Positions 36,749 through 44,813 of a stretch of 64,000 bases of DNA are shown here, piece after piece. This stretch comes from Stutzerimonas kunmingensis (lineage in GTDB: Bacteria > Pseudomonadota > Gammaproteobacteria > Pseudomonadales > Pseudomonadaceae): the NCBI RefSeq assembly GCF_002929225.1, contig NZ_PISM01000018.1, positions 186,001 to 250,000 of the forward strand, in the 5' to 3' direction. Within the stretch, counting starts at the first letter, position 1, and the number at the start of each line of letters is the position of its first letter. The notes beneath the pieces were generated by a model that was given only the letters and a program-made list of their open reading frames with translations, was not told where the DNA came from and searched no databases. The translations under genes were made by a program, and so were the position numbers.

Positions 36749-39700
36749 CTAGGCCGCCGGCTGGAACAGCCGCACGCTCTGTACCTCGTCGCCCTTGGCC
36801 AGCTGCTCGCGGAGCAACTTCTCCTGCTGGCGGGCCTTGGCGATGGAGCGTTCCTTCACCGGGCCGTAGCCGCGGATCTGTTCCGGTAGCGCGGCGATGG
36901 CCACGGCAGTGCGGTAGTTGGTCGGCTTGAGCTGGGCCAGCAGCTCGTCCACGGTCTTCTCGTACTCCGTGATCAGCTGGCGCTCGACGCGGCGGTCGTG
37001 GCCATAGCCGAACGGATCGAGCGGCGTGCCGCGCAGGAAGCGGAACTTGGCCAGCACGCCGAACACATTGAGCACCCATGGTCCCAGCTCGCGCTTGCGC
37101 GGCTCGCCAGTGACGGGGTCACGCTTGGCCAGCCAGGCCGGGGCGAGGTGGAACTGCAGCCGGTAGTCGCCCTCGAACTGCGCCTCGAGCTGCTGGCGGA
37201 ATTCCGGCTCGCTGTAGAGGCGCGCCACCTCGTACTCATCCTTGTAGGCCAGGAGCTTGAAGTAGTAGCGCGCGACGGCCTTGGACAGCGCCAGATCGTC
37301 CGCGCTATCGGCGTCGCGCACGCGCTCGACCAACTGGCGATAGCGGCGCGCCAGCCCGGCGTTCTGGTAGCGGGTGAGGAAATCCACGCGCCACTCGACG
37401 ATCTCTTCCAGGGTTTTACAGATCGGCTCCGCTATTTCAGCCGGACGTGCCAGCTGCTCCACCGTTTCGCGTTCGAGCACGGCACGACGGCCCCAGCGGA
37501 AGGCCTGCAGATTCAGCTTGGCGGCAACGCCATTGAGCTCGATAGCCTTCTCGATGGCCTCGGCGCTGATCGGCAGCAGCCCCTGCTGATAGGCGAAGCC
37601 GAGCAGGAACAGGTTGGTGGCGATGCTATCGCCGAGCAGTCGCGTGGCCAGGCGGGTGGCGTCGACGAAGTGGGTCTTGTCGGCACCGACCGCCGCGCTG
37701 ATGGCCTGCCGCATGGCCGCGCCGGGCACCTGGGCATCGGGGTTGCGGGTGAACTCGGCGGTGGCCGATTCGTGGCTGTTCACCACGGCGTTGCTGATCT
37801 GCTCGTTGAGGCGGGTCAGTGACTCGTCGCCCGCCGCGACAATCAGGTCGCAGCCGAGCAGCAGATCGGCCTCACCGGCGGCGATGCGCACGGCGTAGAT
37901 GTCGCTCTGCTTCGCGGCGATGCGCACGTGGGTGGTCACCGGGCCGAACTTCTGCGCCAGGCCGGCCTGGTCGAGCACCGTGCAGCCCTTGCCTTCCAGG
38001 TGCGCGGCCATGCCGAGCAGCGCGCCGAGGGTAGTCACACCGCTGCCGCCGACACCCGGAATCAGCACGTTCCATGGGCGATCCAGCGACGGATGCTGCG
38101 GCTCGGGCAGCGTCGCCGCATCAATGCCACCGGCGACCGCTTCCGGCTTGCGCAAACCGCCGCCATGCACGGTGACAAAGCTCGGGCAGAAGCCCTCGAC
38201 GCAGGAGAAGTCCTTGTTGCAGGCGTTCTGATCGATCTCGCGCTTGCGCCCCAGCTCGGTTTCCAGAGGCATCACGGCTAGGCAGTTGGACTTCTCGCCG
38301 CAGTCGCCACAGCCTTCACACACCGCGGGATTTATGAACGCGCGCTTGGCCGGGTCTGCCAGCTTGCCGCGCTTGCGCCGACGACGCTTCTCGGTGGCAC
38401 ACGTCTGGTCATAGATGATCACCGAGACGCCCTTGAACTCGCGCAGCTCGCGCTGCACCGCATCCAGTTCGCGGCGGTGGTGGAAGCTGGTGATTGGCGC
38501 GAAGCTGTCGCGGGTCGGGTACTTGTCCGGCTCATCGCTGACCAGGGCGATGCGTTTGACGCCTTCGTGGAAGATCTGCCGGCTGAGCTGGTCGACGCGC
38601 AGCTCGCCGTCGATGGGCTGGCCGCCCGTCATGGCCACGGCATCGTTGTAGAGAATCTTGTAGGTCACGTTCACGCCGGCCGCGACGGCCGCACGCACGG
38701 CCAGACTACCGGAGTGGAAGTAGGTGCCGTCGCCGAGGTTCTGGAACATGTGCGGGGTGTCGGTGAACGGCGCCTGGCCGATCCAGTTGACGCCCTCGCC
38801 GCCCATCTGGGTAAAGGTCTCGGTGCGCCGGTCCATCCACTGCACCATGTAGTGACAGCCGATGCCGGCCGAGGCGCGACTGCCCTCCGGCACCTTGGTC
38901 GAACTGTTGTGCGGGCAACCGGAGCAGTAGTGCGGGGTGCGCACGGTGTCGTAGCTGCGCGCGGCCAGAGCCTTTTCCTTGGCGGCAAGGAAGGCCAACC
39001 GCGCCTGGATGCTGTCGCTGGTGTAGATCGGCGCGAGGCGCTTGGCGATCACCCGCGCGATCATCGCCGGGGTCAGCTCGGAGAGATTCGGCAGCAGCGA
39101 ATTGCCGTGCTCGTCGAATTCGCCGACCACCCGCGGACGCTTGCTGACCGGCCAGTTGTAGAGTTGCCCGGTGAGCTGGTCCTCGATGATGCTGCGCTTT
39201 TCCTCGACCACCAGAATCTCGTCCAGCCCCTGGGCGAACTCGTGCACCGAGACCGGCTCCAGCGGCCAGCTCATGCCGACCTTGAGCACGCGCAGGCCGA
39301 CCGAGGCGCACAGCGCTTCGTCCAGGCCAAGGTCGTCCAGCGCCTGGCGCACGTCGAGATAGGACTTGCCGGTGGTAATGATGCCCATGCGCGGATTCGG
39401 CGAATCGAGCATCACCCGGTTCAGGTTGTTGGCACGGGCGAAGGCGCGTGCGGCGTAGATCTTGTACAGGTTGAGGCGCTTTTCCTGAGCCAGCGGCGGG
39501 TCCGGCCAGCGAATGTGCACGCCGTCCTCGGGCAGCTCGAAGTCTTCCGGGATGCGCGTCTGCATGCGTAGCGGATCGACTTCCACCACGGCGGAGGAGT
39601 CGACGTTCTCGGCGATGGTCTTCAGCGCTACCCAGCAGCCGGAGTAGCGCGACAGTTCCCAGCCGATGATGCCGTAATCGAGGATTTCCTGGACGTTGGC

Positions 39701-40219
39701 GGGGTTCAGCACCGGAATCGAGGCGGCGATGAAGGCATGCTCGCTCTGGTGCGGCAGCGTCGAGGACTTGCAGCCATGGTCGTCACCCGCCAGCAGCAGC
39801 ACGCCGCCGTTGGGTGCAACACCTGCCGCATTGCCGTGCTTGAACACGTCGCCGGCGCGGTCGACGCCCGGGCCCTTGCCGTACCACATGGCGAACACGC
39901 CGTCGTACTTGGCGCCGGGGAACAGGTTGGTCTGCTGGCTGCCCCACACCGCGGTGGCGGCCAACTCTTCGTTGACGCCCGGCTGGAAGTGGATGGCGTG
40001 TTGCTTGAGGTACTCGCGGGCTTCCCAGAGGCTCTTGTCCAGCCCGCCCAATGGCGAGCCGCGATAGCCGGAGATGAAGCCACCGGTATTCAAACCACGG
40101 GCCTGATCACGCTGATGCTGCAGCATCGGCAAGCGGGTCAGCGCCTGGGTGCCGGTGAGGTAAAGATGACCGGTTGCAAGCCGGTACTTGTCGTCCAGAC
40201 GGATCTCGGCCAGAGACAT
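36749..40219 (-). CDS. Indolepyruvate ferredoxin oxidoreductase family protein (fused IorAB-like)
   Basis: A 1156-residue fused 2-oxoacid:ferredoxin oxidoreductase that decarboxylates aryl- or branched-chain pyruvates to acyl-CoA with TPP and Fe-S clusters. The N-terminal pyrimidine-binding part contains GYRGSPLGGLD; the TPP-binding core has CSGCPHN and IGCHYM. A ferredoxin-like cysteine run CEGCGDCGEKSNC lies near the middle, and a gamma-type domain (GVGGSGVTTLGALLGMAAHLEGKG) follows. AGGAG and an AACAACAA site precede the ATG. It is divergent from the Lrp-type regulator. The substrate range is inferred from the family and neighbours. Confidence 0.93.
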   Translation of the reverse strand: MSLAEIRLDDKYRLATGHLYLTGTQALTRLPMLQHQRDQARGLNTGGFISGYRGSPLGGLDKSLWEAREYLKQHAIHFQPGVNEELAATAVWGSQQTNLFPGAKYDGVFAMWYGKGPGVDRAGDVFKHGNAAGVAPNGGVLLLAGDDHGCKSSTLPHQSEHAFIAASIPVLNPANVQEILDYGIIGWELSRYSGCWVALKTIAENVDSSAVVEVDPLRMQTRIPEDFELPEDGVHIRWPDPPLAQEKRLNLYKIYAARAFARANNLNRVMLDSPNPRMGIITTGKSYLDVRQALDDLGLDEALCASVGLRVLKVGMSWPLEPVSVHEFAQGLDEILVVEEKRSIIEDQLTGQLYNWPVSKRPRVVGEFDEHGNSLLPNLSELTPAMIARVIAKRLAPIYTSDSIQARLAFLAAKEKALAARSYDTVRTPHYCSGCPHNSSTKVPEGSRASAGIGCHYMVQWMDRRTETFTQMGGEGVNWIGQAPFTDTPHMFQNLGDGTYFHSGSLAVRAAVAAGVNVTYKILYNDAVAMTGGQPIDGELRVDQLSRQIFHEGVKRIALVSDEPDKYPTRDSFAPITSFHHRRELDAVQRELREFKGVSVIIYDQTCATEKRRRRKRGKLADPAKRAFINPAVCEGCGDCGEKSNCLAVMPLETELGRKREIDQNACNKDFSCVEGFCPSFVTVHGGGLRKPEAVAGGIDAATLPEPQHPSLDRPWNVLIPGVGGSGVTTLGALLGMAAHLEGKGCTVLDQAGLAQKFGPVTTHVRIAAKQSDIYAVRIAAGEADLLLGCDLIVAAGDESLTRLNEQISNAVVNSHESATAEFTRNPDAQVPGAAMRQAISAAVGADKTHFVDATRLATRLLGDSIATNLFLLGFAYQQGLLPISAEAIEKAIELNGVAAKLNLQAFRWGRRAVLERETVEQLARPAEIAEPICKTLEEIVEWRVDFLTRYQNAGLARRYRQLVERVRDADSADDLALSKAVARYYFKLLAYKDEYEVARLYSEPEFRQQLEAQFEGDYRLQFHLAPAWLAKRDPVTGEPRKRELGPWVLNVFGVLAKFRFLRGTPLDPFGYGHDRRVERQLITEYEKTVDELLAQLKPTNYRTAVAIAALPEQIRGYGPVKERSIAKARQQEKLLREQLAKGDEVQSVRLFQPAA

Positions 40220-40233
40220 GGGGCGCTCCTAAT

Positions 40234-40241
40234 TTGTTGTT
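40234..40241 (-). promoter_or_regulatory. Hfq/Crc-type CA motif in the iorAB-like gene leader
   Basis: AACAACAA (minus strand), followed by ATTAGGAGCGCCCC and the ATG at 40219. It matches AANAANAA, immediately upstream of the ribosome binding site. Confidence 0.68.
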
Positions 40242-40389
40242 ATCGGAGTCAGGGTGGCGTTGTTCGCTACCCGCCTGACGCAGTCATGGAGAAACCGCAC
40301 GGTTGTTTCTCCACGCCGGCAATCGGCAGGGGATCACCCCACCGTCGCGTGTCGATTAACAGTCTGGCCGTGACGAAGAGAGATTTTCT

Positions 40390-40408
40390 TTCTACTTTTG
40401 CGGTAGAA
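40390..40408. promoter_or_regulatory. Probable operator for the divergent Lrp-type regulator
   Basis: TTCTAC-N7-GTAGAA is a perfect inverted repeat in an AT-rich patch of the divergent iorAB/lrp intergenic region. Its size and place suit an Lrp/AsnC-family operator controlling both genes. Confidence 0.45.
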
Positions 40409-40436
40409 CATTGCTTCTGTGCATGACCCATTCGCC

Positions 40437-40447
40437 AACAACAAGAA
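40437..40447 (+). promoter_or_regulatory. Overlapping Hfq/Crc-type CA motifs in the Lrp-type regulator leader
   Basis: AACAACAA (40437-40444) and AACAAGAA (40440-40447) overlap, 13 nt before the ATG at 40461. Confidence 0.6.
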
Positions 40448-40460
40448 AACAGGCACGACC

Positions 40461-40931
40461 ATGCAGACTTCGCCCCTAAGCAGCATCGATCGCAAGATCC
40501 TCCTGCTTCTGCAACACAACGCCGACCTCTCCGCAGCGGAAATCGCCGAGAAGGTCGAACTGTCGCAATCGCCCTGCTGGCGACGTATCCACCGCATGCA
40601 GGAGGAAGGGCTGATCGAGCGCAAGGTCGCCCTGCTCAACCCGAAGAAGCTCGGGCTGAACATGACGGTGTTCGTCAACATCAAGCTCTCGGCCCACGGA
40701 CGCAGCAACCTCGACGAGTTCGAGCGGGCGGTGGTGGGTTACCCCGAAGTGCTGGAGTGCCACACCATGGCTGGCGAGTCGGATTACCTGCTCAAGGTGG
40801 TGGCGCGCGATATCGACAGCTACGAACGCTTCCTGCGCGACCAGCTTTTGCAACGCCCCCACGTGCAGGAGGCGCACTCGCATATCGCCATGAGCGAGGT
40901 GAAGCGGACCACGGAGTTGCCGCTGGATTGA
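40461..40931 (+). CDS. Lrp/AsnC family transcriptional regulator
   Basis: A 156-residue regulator. The N-terminal helix-turn-helix is ADLSAAEIAEKVELSQSPCWRRIHRMQEEGLI; the C-terminal RAM ligand-binding domain contains VLECHTMAGESDYLLKVVARDIDSYERF. The start at 40461 fits the family (MQ...LSSIDRKIL). It is divergent from the iorAB-like gene, which it probably activates or represses in response to an amino acid. Confidence 0.91.
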   Translation: MQTSPLSSIDRKILLLLQHNADLSAAEIAEKVELSQSPCWRRIHRMQEEGLIERKVALLNPKKLGLNMTVFVNIKLSAHGRSNLDEFERAVVGYPEVLECHTMAGESDYLLKVVARDIDSYERFLRDQLLQRPHVQEAHSHIAMSEVKRTTELPLD

Positions 40932-40958
40932 GGCTTCAGACCGGGTTCGCAGCGGGCG

Positions 40959-41147
40959 GTGGATAAGGCGGAGCCGTTATCCACCCGACGGGCGAAGCAG
41001 CCGCCATGAGGGAATGAAAGCGTAGGGTGGAAAACGGCCAGAGCCTTTTCCACGCGTCCACCAAGATCGCCTCCGACACCGTCCCAAGCATCCGCATGCG
41101 TCGGGCCGGGCTACGGTGGATAAGGCTTCGCCGTTATCCACCCTACG
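40959..41147. repeat. Three dispersed palindromic repeats between lrp-type gene and DUF192 gene
   Basis: Hairpin units lie at 40959-40984 (GTGGATAAGGC / GCCGTTATCCAC), 41021-41054 (CGTAGGGTGGAAAA / TTTTCCACG) and 41111-41147 (CTACGGTGGATAAGGC / GCCGTTATCCACCCTACG). Loops are short and GC-rich. No gene lies in the 238-nt gap. Confidence 0.78.
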
Positions 41148-41169
41148 CACCGACGCACCGCTTGGACTC

Positions 41170-41586
41170 CTATTCCTCCGGAATCCCTTCCAGCCGCGCA
41201 CCCCGACCGATCCCCCGCTCGGCGAACCAGCCCTGATCCATCTCCAGGGCATAACGCGCGGGCCGCTTCGAGCAGCGAATTTCCAGGTTCAACGGCTGCA
41301 GATCGATCACATCGACCATTGCCCCATCCTCATCGAAGAACGCCGCCGACAACGGCAGCGGCGTGTCCTTCATCCACAGGCAGTGCCGGCGCACTTCGTC
41401 GAAACGAAACAGCATGCCGCTGTCGCGGGCCAGCTCGCTGCGCCCCATCAGCCCGCGTTCGCGCCGGGCGACGGTCTGCGCGTATTCGGCGTGCAGCTCA
41501 TGTCCATCCAGGCGCAGCCGCAACGGCTCGTCCGCCTCAACGGCGCCCATAAGAACCAGCAGTGACAGCAAAAGCGCAACACGCAT
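41170..41586 (-). CDS. DUF192 family secreted protein
   Basis: A 138-residue protein with a signal peptide (MRVALLLSLLVLMGAVEA) and a DUF192 domain: RERGLMGR, GMLFRFDE, CLWMKDTPLPL, and AFFDEDGAMVDV. The family is widespread, mostly periplasmic or membrane-tethered, and functionally uncharacterised. CAGGAGG precedes the ATG at 41586. Confidence 0.87.
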   Translation of the reverse strand: MRVALLLSLLVLMGAVEADEPLRLRLDGHELHAEYAQTVARRERGLMGRSELARDSGMLFRFDEVRRHCLWMKDTPLPLSAAFFDEDGAMVDVIDLQPLNLEIRCSKRPARYALEMDQGWFAERGIGRGARLEGIPEE

Positions 41587-41697
41587 CGACCAACCTCCTG
41601 AAGCGGAGCGCAGCGGGAACAGCCGGCCGCCGCTGCACTCATAAGCGAAGTGCCGCACCTGCGCGGCGACATAACGACAACAAGGGGGAACCCCATC

Positions 41698-43038
41698 GTG
41701 CTCAACAGAATAACCGCCGCCAGCGTCTATCTGGTGCAACGCTTCCTCCCCTCGCCCTTCGTCTTCGCCATCCTGCTCACGCTGATCGTGCTGATTGCGG
41801 CCATGCTCAGCACCGGCCAGGGCCTGCCGGCGATGGCACAGCACTGGGGCAACGGCTTCTGGAATCTGCTGGCCTTCACCATGCAGATGTCGCTGATCCT
41901 GGTCACCGGCCATGCCCTGGCACGGGCGCCGGCGATCAATCGTCTGCTCGACCGCATGGCGCGTATCCCGCAGTCACCGGGTCAGGCCATCATCCTTGTA
42001 ACGCTGGTGGCGCTAGCCGGTTCCTGGATCAACTGGGGCTTCGGCCTGGTGATCGGCGCGGTGTTCGCCCGCGCGCTGGCGCGCCAGGTGCGCGGCGTCG
42101 ACTACCCGTTGCTGGTGGCCTCGGCTTATTCCGGCTTCCTGATCTGGCACGGCGGCTTTTCCGGCTCGATTCCGCTATCGCTGGCCAGCGGCGGCGCCGA
42201 TCTGCAGAAGATGACCGGCGGCGCGCTGACCGAGGCCATCGGCGTCGGCCAAACGCTGTTCGCTTCCTACAACCTGTTCATCATCGCCGTGCTGGTGGTG
42301 GGCCTGCCGCTGCTGAACTGGGCCATGCAGCCGAAGACACCGAAAGTGGTCGACCCGGCGCTGCTGGAGGAACCCCAGCCGAGCGACATCCCGCGCGAGA
42401 CCGGCACCCAGCGCCTGGACGACAGCCGCGTCCTCGGCCTGATCATGGTCGCGCTGGCGGTGCTGTTCTTCTACCGGCACTTCAGCGAGAACGGCCTGGC
42501 GCTGAGCCTGAACATCGTGATCTCGATCTTCCTCTTCGCCGGCCTGCTGATGCATGGCACACCGGAGCGCTACATGCGCGCCATCGAGGAGAGCATTCGC
42601 GGCATCGCTGGCATCGTCGTGCAGTTCCCCTTCTACGCCGGGATCATGGGCATGATGGTCGGTGCCAACGCTGCTGGCGTATCGCTCGGGCGCCAGGTCA
42701 CCGATACCTTCATCGCCTGGTCGTCGGCCGAGAGCTTCCCGGTACTGGCCTTTCTCAGCGCCGGGCTGGTCAACGTCTTCGTGCCCTCCGGCGGCGGCCA
42801 GTGGGCGGTGCAGGGTCCGATCATGCTCCCGGCCGGCGCGGCGCTGGGCGTGGCGCCGGAAGTGACGGCCATGGCGATCGCCTGGGGCGATGCCTGGACC
42901 AACATGGTCCAGCCGTTCTGGGCCCTGCCGCTGCTGGGCATCGCCGGGCTAGGTGCCCGCGACATCATGGGCTACTGCCTGCTCTGCCTGGTGTTCTCCG
43001 GCGTGGTGATCGCCGGCGGGCTCTATTTCCTGACCTGA
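41698..43038 (+). CDS. atoE: Short-chain fatty acid transporter, AtoE family
   Basis: A 446-residue inner-membrane permease with about 11 helices. NWGFGLVIGAVFAR, GFLIWHGGFSGSIPLSLA, and VFVPSGGGQWAVQGPIM are AtoE-family signatures; acetoacetate or short-chain acids are the expected substrates. I choose the GTG at 41698, with AAGGGGG upstream; a longer frame from 41650 lacks a binding site. GACAACAA before the ribosome binding site is a 7-of-8 match to AANAANAA. It lies upstream of gntP-bdhA, as in the P. aeruginosa hydroxybutyrate locus. Confidence 0.88.
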   Translation: MLNRITAASVYLVQRFLPSPFVFAILLTLIVLIAAMLSTGQGLPAMAQHWGNGFWNLLAFTMQMSLILVTGHALARAPAINRLLDRMARIPQSPGQAIILVTLVALAGSWINWGFGLVIGAVFARALARQVRGVDYPLLVASAYSGFLIWHGGFSGSIPLSLASGGADLQKMTGGALTEAIGVGQTLFASYNLFIIAVLVVGLPLLNWAMQPKTPKVVDPALLEEPQPSDIPRETGTQRLDDSRVLGLIMVALAVLFFYRHFSENGLALSLNIVISIFLFAGLLMHGTPERYMRAIEESIRGIAGIVVQFPFYAGIMGMMVGANAAGVSLGRQVTDTFIAWSSAESFPVLAFLSAGLVNVFVPSGGGQWAVQGPIMLPAGAALGVAPEVTAMAIAWGDAWTNMVQPFWALPLLGIAGLGARDIMGYCLLCLVFSGVVIAGGLYFLT

Positions 43039-43067
43039 GACACAGGGTCATCCCGGACGGTCTTGCT

Positions 43068-43130
43068 GTCCGGAATGCTGGACCGCACTGTCCAGCCCTC
43101 CAGACACAAAAGCCGTCCACCATTCTGGAC
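43068..43130 (+). promoter_or_regulatory. Tandem palindromic activator sites upstream of the sigma-54 promoter
   Basis: Two 16-bp palindromes of the form GTCCR-N6-TGGAC lie at 43068-43083 and 43115-43130. An intervening TGGAC-N6-GTCCA arises from the shared half site and 43090-43094. They lie about 40-105 nt upstream of the -24 element, as expected of binding sites for an NtrC-type activator. HbcR, which governs the homologous P. aeruginosa genes, is the natural candidate but is not encoded in this window. Confidence 0.6.
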
Positions 43131-43170
43131 ATACTCGACAAACCCTATCGAAATCAGCGAGTTGCGTATC

Positions 43171-43186
43171 TGGCACGGAACTCGCT
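43171..43186 (+). promoter_or_regulatory. Sigma-54 promoter of the gntP-bdhA unit
   Basis: TGGCACG-GAAC-TCGCT matches TGGCACG-N4-TTGCW with one mismatch and retains the invariant GG and GC at correct spacing. It lies 127 nt upstream of the permease ATG, with start of transcription expected near 43197. Confidence 0.75.
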
Positions 43187-43216
43187 AAATCACTGTGCGG
43201 CACTGTCCGCAGCCGA

Positions 43217-43316
43217 AACAAGAAAAACAATGCGCCTGCCGTGCAGCAGCGAGTCCCCGAATGCCCTCGGCAGCGTTCGGTCGTGCCGCACGGGGCCAGG
43301 AGATCGTCCCCGATGA
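43217..43316 (+). other. Leader with CA motifs and a 28-codon leader ORF overlapping the permease start
   Basis: AACAAGAA (43217-43224) and AAAAACAA (43223-43230), both AANAANAA, run into an ATG at 43230. That ATG opens a 28-codon frame (MRLPCSSESPNALGS...) whose TGA (43314-43316) overlaps the permease ATG as ATGA. This could couple permease translation to a Crc-controlled leader peptide. The peptide itself has no recognisable similarity and no normal ribosome binding site. Confidence 0.4.
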
Positions 43317-44704
43317 GCGTCGTCATCGCCCTTGCTGCATTGGCCCTGCTGATGCTCGCCGCCTACCGCGGCTACAGCGTCATCCTCTTCGCCCCCATCG
43401 CCGCCATGGGCGCGGTACTGCTGACCGACCCGTCCGCCGTGGCGCCGGCCTTCACCGGCATCTTCATGGAGAAGATGGTCGGCTTCATCAAACTCTATTT
43501 CCCGGTGTTCCTGCTCGGTGCGGTGTTCGGCAAGCTGATCGAGATGTCCGGTTTCTCGCGCTCCATCGTCGCCGCTGCGATCCGCCTGCTCGGCACCAGC
43601 CAGGCGATGCTGGTGATCGTGCTGGTCTGCGCGCTGCTGACCTACGGCGGCGTCTCGCTGTTCGTCGTGGTGTTCGCGGTGTACCCGTTCGCCGCCGAGA
43701 TGTTCCGCCAGAGCAACATGCCCAAGCGGCTGATCCCGGCGACCATCGCCCTCGGCGCGTTCACCTTCACCATGACCGCCATTCCCGGCACACCGCAGAT
43801 CCAGAACATCATCCCCACCACCTTCTTCAACACCACCACCTGGGCCGCACCCTGGCTGGGCCTGATCGGCACGATATTCGTGTTCGGCCTGGGCATGCTC
43901 TATCTCAAGTGGCAGCTCGGCAAGGCCATCGCCGCCGGAGAAGGCTACGGCACCAACCTGCGCAACGAGCCGGAAACGCCGGCCGACATCGCCCTGCCCA
44001 ACCCCTGGTTGGCGCTGTCGCCGCTGATTCTGGTGCTGGTCGCCAACCTCTTGTTCACCCGCTGGATTCCCGAGTTCTACGGCACCAGCCACAGCCTGCA
44101 GCTGCCGGGCATGAGCGCCCCGCTGGTCACCGAGGTCGGCAAGCTCACCGCCATCTGGGCGGTGGAGGCCGCGCTGCTGCTGGGCATCGCCCTGGTACTG
44201 GCGACCAGCTTCGGCACCCTGCGCGGCAAGCTCGCCGAGGGCAGCCGCACGGCGGTCGGCGGTTCGCTGCTGGCGGCGATGAACACCGCGTCGGAATTCG
44301 GCTTCGGCGCGGTGATCGCCTCGCTGCCAGGCTTCATCGTGGTCGCCGATGCGCTCTCGGCGATCCCCAATCCACTGCTCAACGAAGCCATCACCGTCAA
44401 CCTGCTGGCCGGCATCACCGGGTCGGCTTCCGGCGGCATGAGTATCGCCCTGGCCGCCATGGCCGACAGCTTCGTCGCCGCCGCCAACGCCGCGCAGATC
44501 CCGCTGGAAGTACTGCACCGGGTCGCCTCGATGGCCTCCGGCGGCCTCGACACGCTGCCGCACAACGGCGCGGTGATCACCCTGCTGGCGGTCACCGGGC
44601 TGACCCACCGCGAATCCTACAAGGACATCTTCGCCATTACCCTGATCGCCACGACCGCGGCCTTCTTCGTGATCGGCGTGTACTACGCTACCGGCATCGT
44701 CTGA
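43313..44704 (+). CDS. GntP family permease
   Basis: A 463-residue inner-membrane permease with about 12 helices, of the GntP/gluconate group in the branch that is linked to 3-hydroxybutyrate use. VFLLGAVFGKLIEMSGF, TYGGVSLFVVVFAVYP, IPGTPQIQNIIPTTFFNT and GGLDTLPHNGAVITLL are family motifs. AGGAG lies upstream of the ATG at 43313; the longer frame to 43241 is not supported. bdhA follows, so the substrate is probably 3-hydroxybutyrate. Confidence 0.88.
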   Translation: MSVVIALAALALLMLAAYRGYSVILFAPIAAMGAVLLTDPSAVAPAFTGIFMEKMVGFIKLYFPVFLLGAVFGKLIEMSGFSRSIVAAAIRLLGTSQAMLVIVLVCALLTYGGVSLFVVVFAVYPFAAEMFRQSNMPKRLIPATIALGAFTFTMTAIPGTPQIQNIIPTTFFNTTTWAAPWLGLIGTIFVFGLGMLYLKWQLGKAIAAGEGYGTNLRNEPETPADIALPNPWLALSPLILVLVANLLFTRWIPEFYGTSHSLQLPGMSAPLVTEVGKLTAIWAVEAALLLGIALVLATSFGTLRGKLAEGSRTAVGGSLLAAMNTASEFGFGAVIASLPGFIVVADALSAIPNPLLNEAITVNLLAGITGSASGGMSIALAAMADSFVAAANAAQIPLEVLHRVASMASGGLDTLPHNGAVITLLAVTGLTHRESYKDIFAITLIATTAAFFVIGVYYATGIV

Positions 44705-44760
44705 TCGCGGCGCTTCGCCGATTTCGGCGAGCATCACGACATCTGCGATTGCCTTCCGAC

Positions 44761-44768
44761 AACAAGAA
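44761..44768 (+). promoter_or_regulatory. Hfq/Crc-type CA motif upstream of bdhA
   Basis: AACAAGAA followed by AAAACGAGG, 45 nt before the bdhA ATG; it matches AANAANAA but lies further from the start than the others. Confidence 0.45.
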
Positions 44769-44813
44769 AAACGAGGCGCCGCCCAGTGCGGTCGCCACCA
44801 AGCGGGAGAAACC

